A stretch of DNA of 16,137 nucleotides from Gammaproteobacteria bacterium (GTDB lineage Bacteria > Gemmatimonadota > Gemmatimonadetes > Longimicrobiales > Gaopeijiaceae), in contig VYDD01000334.1 of NCBI GenBank assembly GCA_009843625.1, positions 1,445-17,581 of the forward strand, read 5' to 3'. How positions within the stretch are numbered: position 1 is the stretch's first letter; each line of letters starts with the position of its first letter. The notes below the pieces were generated by a model. That model did not search any database. It saw only the letters and a program-made list of their open reading frames with translations, and was not told the DNA's origin. Position numbers and translations under genes: made by a program. Shown piece by piece: positions 7,322 through 14,019 of this stretch.

Positions 7322-8656
7322 ATGCGTGCTCCCGCCCCACGAACCATTCTCGCCGCGTCATGGCTGGCCATCGCCGGCCTTGCCCTGCCGCAGGACATGG
7401 ACGCCCAGGTGCCGCCGCAGCGCACCACCGCCTTCGTCAATGCGAACGTCGTGCCCATGGACCGCGAGGGCGTGCTCGCCGATTACACCGTCGTCGTCTC
7501 CAATGGGCGCATCGTGGACATGGGCCCATCGGCATCGGTCGACCCGCCCGCCGGCGCCATGGTCATCGACGCCGCCGGAAAGTACCTCATGCCCGGCCTC
7601 GCCGAGATGCATGGGCACATGCCCGGCGGCAACATCGAGGAAACGGTGATGTTCCTCTACGTGGCCAACGGCGTCACCACGGTGCGCGGCATGCTGGGAC
7701 AGGACGGGCATCTGGCATTGCGCGAGCGGGCCAACGCCGGGGAGATCGTCGCGCCGACGCTCTACATGGCCGGCCCGAGCTTCAATGACGGGAGCGTGAA
7801 CTCCCCCGCGGAGGCGGAGCAGCAGGTACGTCGGCAGAAGCGTGAGGGTTGGGATCTGCTGAAGATCCATCCCGGACCCACGCTCGACGAATACAACGCC
7901 ATGGCGGTCACGGCTCAGGAGGTGGGGATCCGCTTCGCCGGACATGTGCCGGCAGATGTGGGGCTCGAGCATGCCATCCTCATGGGCCAGGAGACCTTCG
8001 ACCACCTCGACGGCTACATCGAGTTCCTGGACGCCTTCGAGGGCGAGGTCGATGAGGACCGGCTCGAGTACATCGTGCAGCTGACCCGCGACGCGGGCGC
8101 CTGGGTGGTCCCCACCATGGTCCTCTGGGAGGTCGGCATCATCGGCCGCGGCGATGCCGCCGAAATGGCGCGCTACCCGGAGATGCGCTACTGGCCCGGA
8201 TTCCAGGTGGAGGGTTGGGAAGGCCGGCAGCGGGCCGCGGCGTCCCGGACCAGCCCCGAGCGGGCGGCGCAGTGGGCGGCGAACCGCAATCGGGTGCTGA
8301 AGGCGCTGTCGGACGGGGATGCCGGCATCCTCCTGGGGACCGATTCGCCGCAGATCTTCAGCGTGCCGGGCTTCTCGATCCATCGCGAGCTGAAGGCGAT
8401 GGCCGACGCCGGGATGTCCGCGTGGGAGATCCTGGTCAGCGGGACCCGCAACGTGGGCGAGTACTTCCAGGGGAGAGACGCCTTCGGCACGGTGGCGGTC
8501 GGCCGGCGCGCGGATCTCCTGCTGCTGAACGCGAATCCGCTGTCCGACGTGGCCAACGTGGCCGACCGCGCGGGCGTCATGTTCCGTGGCCGCTGGCTGG
8601 CCGAAGAGGAAATCCAGAGAAGGCTGGAGGAGATCGCGGATGAGATGGAGAACTGA
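7322..8656 (+). CDS. Exported amidohydrolase, imidazolonepropionase-like
   Basis: 444 residues with a ribosome site AGGAGGT (7309-7315) six bases before ATG 7322. A Sec signal peptide covers about 1-29 (core LAASWLAIAGLAL, cleavage near MDA|QV). A small beta domain precedes the TIM barrel. Metal-site residues are in the expected order: MHGHM (H97, H99), LLKIHPG (K181, the usual carbamylated bridging lysine), FAGHVP (H208), FDHLDG (H228) and LGTDSP (D341). The C-terminus returns to the beta domain (GTVAVGRRADLLLLNANPL). Family members hydrolyse cyclic amides, peptides ending in a C-terminal residue, or N-acyl compounds. Here the signal peptide puts it in the periplasm. The substrate is not readable. 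It overlaps the next gene by 17 bases, so the two are co-transcribed and perhaps act on one compound class. Confidence 0.93.
   Translation: MRAPAPRTILAASWLAIAGLALPQDMDAQVPPQRTTAFVNANVVPMDREGVLADYTVVVSNGRIVDMGPSASVDPPAGAMVIDAAGKYLMPGLAEMHGHMPGGNIEETVMFLYVANGVTTVRGMLGQDGHLALRERANAGEIVAPTLYMAGPSFNDGSVNSPAEAEQQVRRQKREGWDLLKIHPGPTLDEYNAMAVTAQEVGIRFAGHVPADVGLEHAILMGQETFDHLDGYIEFLDAFEGEVDEDRLEYIVQLTRDAGAWVVPTMVLWEVGIIGRGDAAEMARYPEMRYWPGFQVEGWEGRQRAAASRTSPERAAQWAANRNRVLKALSDGDAGILLGTDSPQIFSVPGFSIHRELKAMADAGMSAWEILVSGTRNVGEYFQGRDAFGTVAVGRRADLLLLNANPLSDVANVADRAGVMFRGRWLAEEEIQRRLEEIADEMEN
8626..8632 (+). promoter_or_regulatory. Ribosome binding site inside upstream gene
   Basis: GGAGGAG lies within the end of the amidohydrolase gene, seven bases before ATG 8640. 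It supports that start over the in-frame ATG at 8676 for the serine hydrolase. Confidence 0.75.
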
Positions 8657-9863
8657 ATTGCGAAATCGGCGCGGGATGTTGCGCTGGGCCAATGCGTCGT
8701 CGGGTCGTCTGTCAACACTGACAACGGCTTACACCTTTGCCGCGCTGCTCGCACCGTTTTTCGTTGCGAGTCCGGCTATCGCCCAGGGCGTCAACGCCGA
8801 CGCGTGGAACGCCGCCATCTCCCGCTTCGAGCAGAAGATGGAGGCGCAGGTGGCGGCCGACGATGTCGGCGGGGTCAGCGCGGCCGTTGCGAGCGGCAGC
8901 GACGTCGTGTGGGCCCGGGCCTTCGGTTGGGCCGACCGTGATCGCCGCATCCCGGCCGGGGTGGGCTCCATCTACCGGACGGGCTCCATCTCCAAGACCG
9001 TCACCGCCGTGGCGATGATGCGGGCGGTGGAGCGGGGCTTCATCGACCTCGACCAGCCGCTGAGCGAGATCTTTCCGGCGACCGCCCGCTTCCCGGGGGC
9101 GATGGCGGGCGCTCCGGCGCCCACCGTCCGTCAGTTCGCAAGCCACACCTCCGGGCTGGTGCGCGAGCCCGATTGGGACATCGCCGCCTCCGGGCCCATC
9201 GGAATCTGGCAGGAGCGCGTCGTCGAATCGATTCCGCTGAGCCGCTTTCAGAACGCGCCGGGAGCGGAGTACTCCTATTCCAACATCGGCTACGGCACGC
9301 TGGGGCTGGCCGTGGCGAGGGCCGTGGGGCGGCCCTTCATGGAGTTCGTCGAAGAGGACGTCTTCAAGCCGCTGGGCATGACCAGTTCCACCTTCGTCAT
9401 CGGACCCGAACTCGCGCCCCGGCTGACCGTCGGCTACGTGAACCGGGGCGACGGGAACCCGGACCCGGAGCAGCCGACCCGCGAGCATGCCGGCCGCGGC
9501 TACAAGGTGCCCAACGGAGGCGTCTACTCGACGGTCGGCGACCTGGCCCGCTTCATGGGCGCGCTGCAGGGGAGGGCGTCACCCGCGATCCTCTCCGATG
9601 AGAGCGTCGCGGAGATGAGCCGGGTTCACACGCCCGAGGACCCCGACAACGGCTATGGGCTCGGCGTGATGATCCGCACCACGGACGGCGGAGCCCGGCT
9701 CATCGGTCACTCGGGTTCGGTGGCCGGCTACAACGCCTACATGCTCTTCGAGCCGGAGTCGGGGCTCGGCGTGGTGTTGCTCCGCAACTACAACCAGGGC
9801 CAGGCCAGCCTGGGCGCGGCGGGACAGGAACTCCTCGTGGAGCTGCTGGGAGCGCTGCGCTGA
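8640..9863 (+). CDS. Exported serine hydrolase, beta-lactamase/penicillin-binding class C family
   Basis: 407 residues. The N-terminus has an unusually long basic stretch (1-15) before a hydrophobic core and a cleavage site near AIA|QG (48-49). ATG 8676, which would leave a shorter basic region, is the alternative start but lacks a ribosome site. Three active-site motifs are present: S-I-S-K (S116 nucleophile, K119), Y-S-N (Y213-N215) and H-S-G (357-359, in the place of K-T-G). HSG in that position is common in esterases and D-aminopeptidases of this family and less so in true AmpC, so peptide, ester or D-amino-acid substrates are more likely than antibiotic resistance. The gene overlaps the exported amidohydrolase and both products go to the periplasm. 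It ends one base before the convergent radical SAM gene. Confidence 0.9.
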   Translation: MRWRTELRNRRGMLRWANASSGRLSTLTTAYTFAALLAPFFVASPAIAQGVNADAWNAAISRFEQKMEAQVAADDVGGVSAAVASGSDVVWARAFGWADRDRRIPAGVGSIYRTGSISKTVTAVAMMRAVERGFIDLDQPLSEIFPATARFPGAMAGAPAPTVRQFASHTSGLVREPDWDIAASGPIGIWQERVVESIPLSRFQNAPGAEYSYSNIGYGTLGLAVARAVGRPFMEFVEEDVFKPLGMTSSTFVIGPELAPRLTVGYVNRGDGNPDPEQPTREHAGRGYKVPNGGVYSTVGDLARFMGALQGRASPAILSDESVAEMSRVHTPEDPDNGYGLGVMIRTTDGGARLIGHSGSVAGYNAYMLFEPESGLGVVLLRNYNQGQASLGAAGQELLVELLGALR

Positions 9864-9864
9864 G

Positions 9865-10950
9865 TCAGCCCGCGTCGAACAGGCGCATCTGACCGCCCCG
9901 CTCGGGCCTGCGGAACCCGTCGGTCGCCAGCTCGTACGATCGGCGCTTCAACCCGAGCTTGCGGCAGGTGACCCGGAAGAGGTTCCCCAGATGCTCGGCG
10001 AAGGGGCCCCTCCCTCGCCCACGCCGCCCGAAACGGGAGTCGTAGAGCCTCCCGCCGTGCAGTTCCCTGAGCCGGCCGAGCACCTTGTTGCGCCGGTCGG
10101 GGAAGTGCTGCTCGAGCCATTCGGCGAACAGTTCCTTCACTCCGAGAGGGAGCCGCAACAGCATCATCCCCGCGTGCGCAGCGCCAGCCTCGCGCGCAGC
10201 GCCGAGAATCTCCGGAAGCTCGTGGTCGTTCAGTCCCGGGATCAGCGGGGCCACGTTGACCCCCACGGGGACTCCGGCGTCCGCCAGTGCCCGCACCGCC
10301 GCCAGCCTGCGGGCGGGAATCGAGGTTCTCGGTTCCATCACCCGGCGGAGATCCTTGCGCAGCGTCGTGATCGACAGCGTAACCATCGCCGTCCCATGCT
10401 CCGCCATGCGCGAGAGGATGTCGACGTCCCTCGCCACCAGGTAGTTCTTCGTGACGATTGACACCGGATGCCGGCACTTGAGCAGCACCTCCAGGCAGGC
10501 GCGCGTGATTCCCAGCCGGCGCTCCACCGGCTGGTACGGGTCGGTGACGCCGCTGAGCGCGAGCGTCTGAGGCGTCCAGGCGCGCGCGGACAACGCCCTT
10601 TTGAGCAGCTCCGCGGCATCGGGCTTGACCATGATCCGGCTCTCGAAGTCGAGCCCCGCGGAGAACCCCAGGTACTCGTGGGTGGGTCTGGCGTAGCAGT
10701 AGCTGCACCCGTGCTCGCACCCCCGGTAGGGATTGAGGCTGACCGCAAAGCCCAGGTCCGGACTCGAATTGTGCGAGATGACGCTCCGGGACCGGTCGAT
10801 GAAGAAACGGGTCTTCCGGGGCTGAGCGTCGCTGCTCTCGCCTTCCACCTCCGCGTCCGGCTCCACATGAAGCCGCTCGAAGCGGTTGGGCAGGTCGTGC
10901 GAGGCTCCACGGCCTCGGACAGGCAATCGCATGGGGGATGGCGAGTCCAT
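9865..10950 (-). CDS. Radical SAM protein, PA0069 family
   Basis: 361 residues from ATG 10950. The [4Fe-4S] motif CEHGCSYC (C78, C82, C85) sits in NPYRGCEHGCSYCYARPTHEY, a hallmark of the PA0069-type group related to spore photoproduct lyase-like radical SAM enzymes. RGRGASHDLPNRFE near the front and the SGVTDPYQPVE and GVNVAPLIPGLND segments also fit the family. The reaction of this group is not established. The cytoplasmic enzyme should use S-adenosylmethionine and a reduced cluster to make a radical. ATG 10932 is an equally good start. Neither has a clear ribosome site. The frame is open much further upstream (to 11376), but that part overlaps the divergent gene and its promoter. Its stop and the stop of the convergent hydrolase gene form TGAGTCA, leaving one base between genes and no room for a terminator. 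Confidence 0.9.
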   Translation of the reverse strand: MDSPSPMRLPVRGRGASHDLPNRFERLHVEPDAEVEGESSDAQPRKTRFFIDRSRSVISHNSSPDLGFAVSLNPYRGCEHGCSYCYARPTHEYLGFSAGLDFESRIMVKPDAAELLKRALSARAWTPQTLALSGVTDPYQPVERRLGITRACLEVLLKCRHPVSIVTKNYLVARDVDILSRMAEHGTAMVTLSITTLRKDLRRVMEPRTSIPARRLAAVRALADAGVPVGVNVAPLIPGLNDHELPEILGAAREAGAAHAGMMLLRLPLGVKELFAEWLEQHFPDRRNKVLGRLRELHGGRLYDSRFGRRGRGRGPFAEHLGNLFRVTCRKLGLKRRSYELATDGFRRPERGGQMRLFDAG

Positions 10951-11002
10951 CAGGGTCTTGGGAGCCGGGAAGTGGCCACGAGGTTCCGGGAGAGGCTTGA
11001 GT

Positions 11003-11031
11003 TTGACGATTCGGTATTTATTCGGTATCAT
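11003..11031 (+). promoter_or_regulatory. Sigma-70 promoter for DUF5916 gene
   Basis: TTGACG (11003-11008), a 17-base spacer and TATCAT (11026-11031) each match consensus at five of six positions. The surrounding DNA is the most AT-rich stretch between the two divergent genes. Transcription would start near 11038, giving a leader of about 80 bases before ATG 11118. The spacer contains the first copy of a direct repeat and part of the second. Confidence 0.7.
11009..11028. repeat. Tandem 9-bp direct repeat inside divergent promoter
   Basis: ATTCGGTAT occurs at 11009-11017 and again at 11020-11028, an 11-bp period, about one turn of DNA. The copies fill the space between the -35 and -10 elements, so a protein bound here would block or reshape this promoter. 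Confidence 0.75.
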
Positions 11032-11117
11032 GACCGGGTGGAGTCGCGCAAGGGTGGCGCGGATCCGGTCGGGCGCAGACTGTCCGGCTCGCTTGCACAC
11101 GCGATACGTTCCACTCC

Positions 11118-13409
11118 ATGGTTGCGCTGCCAAGCTCATCGGTCGCTGTACCAGGGAGGGATCCCTCCGCAGGACCCGGAGGCCTGGGTTCCGGGGCCAT
11201 CGTGCTCTTCGCGCTGGCACTTGCAGAACCCGCGACGGCGCTGCCTCAAGACGCCACACCAACCGACAGCATGCCCGCCCAGGTCGGCGTCGATCCCGAA
11301 GCGTTACCCCGGCCCAGCGTCCGAGCCCGGCGCGCTTCGGGCCCGATTTCCGTCGACGGCTTCCTGAACGAGCCAAGCTGGGCCGAGGCAGAGATCATTT
11401 CGGGATTCGTGCAGTCCAAGCCGAACGCCGGATACCCGTCCAGCGAGCATACCGAGGTCCGCATACTGTACGACGACGAAACGCTTTACGTCGGGGCGAC
11501 GCTGTACTACCAGGATCCCGCCGATATCACGCTTCATTCCCTCAAGAGGGATTTTCCCGCTGGTGAGGCCGACATCCTGGGCATCGCCTTCGATACATAT
11601 CTGGACCGCAGCAACGCGTTCATGTTCGGAGTCAATGCCGGCGGGGCGATGGTCGACCTCCAGACCTTCGACAACGGGCGCGACATCAACTTCGCGTGGG
11701 ACGGAATCGCGGACCGTGCGGTGCGCGTCCACGAGGAGGGATGGACGGCAGAAGTCGCTGTTCCCTTCAGTACTCTCCGCTTCGACCCGAACCAGCCTGA
11801 CCGGCCTTGGGGGCTGAATTTCGTCCGCCGCCTGCGCCATAGGGGTGAAGACAGCTTCTGGGCGCCCATCGACCGGCGGTACAGCCTCAACCGCATGTCC
11901 GAAGCGGGTACACTCGAGGGGCTTCCGGCCATGAGCGGTGGGCTGAATCTCCTGGTAAAGCCGTTCGCGCTCACCGCGAGATCTTCGGGAGAGGCCCCCG
12001 GCGTGGGCGACGCCACCGATTTCGATGCCGGGTTGGACGTGAAGTATGCACTCAGCCAGGGCTTGGCCCTCGACCTGACCTACCGCACCGACTTCTCCCA
12101 GGTGGAGGTGGACGACGAGCAGGTGAATCTGACCCGCTTTTCGCTCTTCTTCCCGGAGAAGCGGGACTTCTTCGTCGAGAACGCAGGGCTGTTCGACTTC
12201 GGCGATCTGCCCGAGAGAGGATATCGGCTGGGAGCGGGGCTGGAGGACTTCAAGTTGTTCCACTCACGCCGAATCGGGCTTGAAGGGGGACGTCCTGTTC
12301 CGGTTCTCGGAGGGGGTCGGCTGACCGGAAGAGTCGGAGACTGGGGAGTCGGTTTTCTCAACATGCAGACGAGGGGCACCGAGGATGTCGCTGCCGAGAA
12401 CTTCACCGCATTGCGGCTCCGGCGAACAGTGTTCGGCAATTTCCAGATCGGAGGCATGTTCCTGAATCGGGACATCACGGAGGAGACGCCGAGGGGCGGA
12501 TACAGTCGAGGTCTCGGGGCGGATCTCTATGCACGGTTCTGGGACAGGATGATCGTGCAGTCGTACCTCGCGGGGACCATCGATGACGGGCAGGGAGGAA
12601 ACAACCGGGCTGCCCGAGTCTCCGTCGCCTGGCGCGACCAGTTTCTGAACACGTCGTTGATGTTCCGCGAGATCGGAGACGCCTTCAGGCCCGAGATGGG
12701 ATACGTGCGCCGGGATGCCGTCCGTCACGGCTACGCCACGATCGGCGTCCATCACCGCCGGGCGGAATCACTTCTGAACGAACTCAACCCCTTCCTGGAG
12801 ATGCACTACATCACCAATCTGGCTTCCGTGCTGGAAACCCGGACAGGCACCGCCGGATTCATCACAACACTCTCGGACGGGAGCCGCCTGACGTTACAGT
12901 ACAATGATCGGTTCGAGAGGTTGTTCGAACCCTTCCGCCTGCTCGGCGACCGGATGGTGCCGGAGGGGACCTACAGCTTCGGGGAGCGCGTCCTCAATCT
13001 GCAGACGAGCACCGGGCGCATCTTTTCGGCGATGCTGGGGTTCAGCGACGGCGGATACTTCGGGGGCACCCGCCGCTCCCTTCGACTCGGAGCCCAGTGG
13101 AAGGCGAATCACCACATCACCCTGGACGCCGGCACTCAGGATAACCGTATCGACCTGGGGGCGGGGCCCTTTTCGGCCAGGATCTATCGTGGCCGCGTGG
13201 AATACGCGTACTCGACCGAGCTCTTCGGGAGCGGGTTCATACAGTACAACGGGGTTACGGACGAACTCATCACGAACATCCGCCTCGATTACATCCACGC
13301 TCCGTTGAGCGACCTGTTTCTCGTCTACTCGGAACGGCGCGACACAGCCACGGGCGGCGTTCTCGATCGCCGTTTCACGGTCAAGCTGACCAGACTCTGG
13401 TCGTTTTGA
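11118..13409 (+). CDS. DUF5916 outer-membrane protein with CBM9-like domain
   Basis: 763 residues. The N-terminus has a long polar stretch before a hydrophobic core (AIVLFALALA, 27-36) and a cleavage region near ATA|LPQ. Residues about 75-240 are a carbohydrate-binding family-9-like domain (ISVDGFLNEPSWAEA, VRILYDDETLYVGATLY, WTAEVAVPFSTLRF). The rest is the DUF5916 region with its hallmark stretch: TDFSQVEVDDEQVNLTRF, then FFPEKRDFFVEN (344-355). The C-terminus alternates polar and hydrophobic residues and ends in phenylalanine (LTRLWSF), as outer-membrane barrels do. The function of DUF5916 proteins is unknown. They are sometimes labelled hydrolases because of the CBM9-like domain, without catalytic evidence. 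The start has no visible ribosome site. GTG 11202 is in frame but would cut away the signal. A good promoter lies 90-110 bases upstream. Confidence 0.88.
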   Translation: MVALPSSSVAVPGRDPSAGPGGLGSGAIVLFALALAEPATALPQDATPTDSMPAQVGVDPEALPRPSVRARRASGPISVDGFLNEPSWAEAEIISGFVQSKPNAGYPSSEHTEVRILYDDETLYVGATLYYQDPADITLHSLKRDFPAGEADILGIAFDTYLDRSNAFMFGVNAGGAMVDLQTFDNGRDINFAWDGIADRAVRVHEEGWTAEVAVPFSTLRFDPNQPDRPWGLNFVRRLRHRGEDSFWAPIDRRYSLNRMSEAGTLEGLPAMSGGLNLLVKPFALTARSSGEAPGVGDATDFDAGLDVKYALSQGLALDLTYRTDFSQVEVDDEQVNLTRFSLFFPEKRDFFVENAGLFDFGDLPERGYRLGAGLEDFKLFHSRRIGLEGGRPVPVLGGGRLTGRVGDWGVGFLNMQTRGTEDVAAENFTALRLRRTVFGNFQIGGMFLNRDITEETPRGGYSRGLGADLYARFWDRMIVQSYLAGTIDDGQGGNNRAARVSVAWRDQFLNTSLMFREIGDAFRPEMGYVRRDAVRHGYATIGVHHRRAESLLNELNPFLEMHYITNLASVLETRTGTAGFITTLSDGSRLTLQYNDRFERLFEPFRLLGDRMVPEGTYSFGERVLNLQTSTGRIFSAMLGFSDGGYFGGTRRSLRLGAQWKANHHITLDAGTQDNRIDLGAGPFSARIYRGRVEYAYSTELFGSGFIQYNGVTDELITNIRLDYIHAPLSDLFLVYSERRDTATGGVLDRRFTVKLTRLWSF
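11155..11168. repeat. Perfect 14-bp palindrome in coding start of DUF5916 gene
   Basis: GGAGGGATCCCTCC is its own reverse complement, centred at 11161/11162, 37 bases after the start codon. It could be a protein site or simply a chance feature of GC-rich sequence. Confidence 0.6.
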
Positions 13410-13464
13410 TCACGACCCGCAACGCCATCGGCCACCATGATCTGCCGGGTAAGGCTTCATGGTT

Positions 13465-13484
13465 GATAATGATAATGCATTATC
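13465..13484. promoter_or_regulatory. Fur-box-like operator
   Basis: GATAATGATAATGCATTATC matches the classical ferric-uptake-regulator box of three hexamers (GATAAT, GATAAT, ATTATC), except for one extra base before the inverted hexamer. Bases 13470-13485 (TGATAATGCATTATCA) form a perfect 16-bp palindrome. It stands out sharply from the GC-rich surroundings and lies 78 bases before the lipoprotein start, after the end of the DUF5916 gene. It therefore probably governs the lipoprotein and the TonB receptor. The regulator is inferred from the site. No fur gene is in the window. Confidence 0.78.
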
Positions 13485-13492
13485 AAGATCGT

Positions 13493-13521
13493 TTGCGGAC
13501 CTGTGGGCGAGGCGTTACAGT
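13493..13521 (+). promoter_or_regulatory. Possible promoter downstream of the Fur-like box
   Basis: TTGCGG (13493-13498), 17 bases, TACAGT (13516-13521). The -10 matches four of six and the -35 half of consensus. It is the best-placed candidate to be blocked by a repressor on the nearby operator, but is weak on its own. Confidence 0.3.
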
Positions 13522-13561
13522 GGCCATCGGAGCTTCAGGTCGGCCAGAGGGGGGTCCGTCC

Positions 13562-13984
13562 ATGCTCCGACGCGTGGTGGTTCTTGTAGTTGTGGCAGGT
13601 TTGTTTTCCTGCGCCGGTCGTCAGACGGGCAGCAGCCCTAGGCGTACGGGCTCCATCCAATCCTCCGAGATCGCCGCCGTCTCGGCCACGAACGCCTACG
13701 ACCTGGTGCGCCAGCTCCGCAGGGGCTGGCTGGTTTCGCGTGGTCCCATCTCCGTGAGCGATCCACGTCCCGCCTACCCTACCGTCTACATGGACGGGGT
13801 CGAGGTCGGGGAGTTGGATTTTCTCCGCTCAATCGCCGCGCCGGACGTTGCCGAGATCGAATTCCTGAGCACGCAGGAAAGCAACCTTCGCTACGGTTCC
13901 GGGCATTTCGGTGGAATCATTCTCGTCACGACGCGTCGAGGCGGCGGACCCGGTCCCCGTCTCGGGGCTGCTTGTTGTAGTTAA
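13562..13984 (+). CDS. Lipoprotein resembling an isolated TonB-receptor plug core
   Basis: 140 residues from ATG 13562. The signal peptide (LRR then VVVLVVVAGLFSC) ends in a clean lipobox L-F-S-C17, so the product is lipid-anchored. After a short polar linker come YDLVRQLRRGW (46-56), PTVYMDG (73-79) and D95-to-G127 (DVAEIEFL, RYGSGHFGG, ILVTTRRG). These are the same motifs, in the same order, as in the plug of the receptor encoded next (LLSGRAAGV, PIIIIDG and the 233-265 stretch). The D95-G127 part aligns with residues 233-265 of that receptor without gaps, with 12 of 33 identical. There is no barrel. The tail ends oddly with two cysteines (138, 139). The function is unknown. It could be a receptor partner or a plug decoy. 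The frame is open upstream to 13406, but the lipobox fixes the start. The receptor follows after 35 bases. Confidence 0.85.
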   Translation: MLRRVVVLVVVAGLFSCAGRQTGSSPRRTGSIQSSEIAAVSATNAYDLVRQLRRGWLVSRGPISVSDPRPAYPTVYMDGVEVGELDFLRSIAAPDVAEIEFLSTQESNLRYGSGHFGGIILVTTRRGGGPGPRLGAACCS

Positions 13985-14009
13985 GGGTTTCCCGATCCAC
14001 CCGTACAAC

Positions 14010-14015
14010 GGAGGT
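14010..14015 (+). promoter_or_regulatory. Ribosome binding site of SusC-type receptor
   Basis: GGAGGT lies four bases before ATG 14020, slightly close but strong, in the short gap after the lipoprotein gene. Confidence 0.8.
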
Positions 14016-14019
14016 TGGT

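Noticed and set aside
7358..8692. 444-codon antisense frame opposite the exported amidohydrolase
   Set aside because: It mirrors the real gene, which has signal peptide, metal ligands and ribosome site; the antisense product shows no family motifs.
8640..9863. Antibiotic-resistance AmpC beta-lactamase
   Set aside because: HSG in place of KTG, pairing with an amidohydrolase and no adjacent regulator make a general serine hydrolase more likely.
10951..11376. Long N-terminal extension of the radical SAM protein (including ATG 11031)
   Set aside because: It would run through the promoter and start of the divergent DUF5916 gene, and family members start near the RGRGAS motif.
13434..13463. Hairpin ACCATGA/TCATGGT after the DUF5916 gene as a terminator
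   Set aside because: Only seven pairs, a 16-base loop and no T-tract; it also abuts the Fur-like box.
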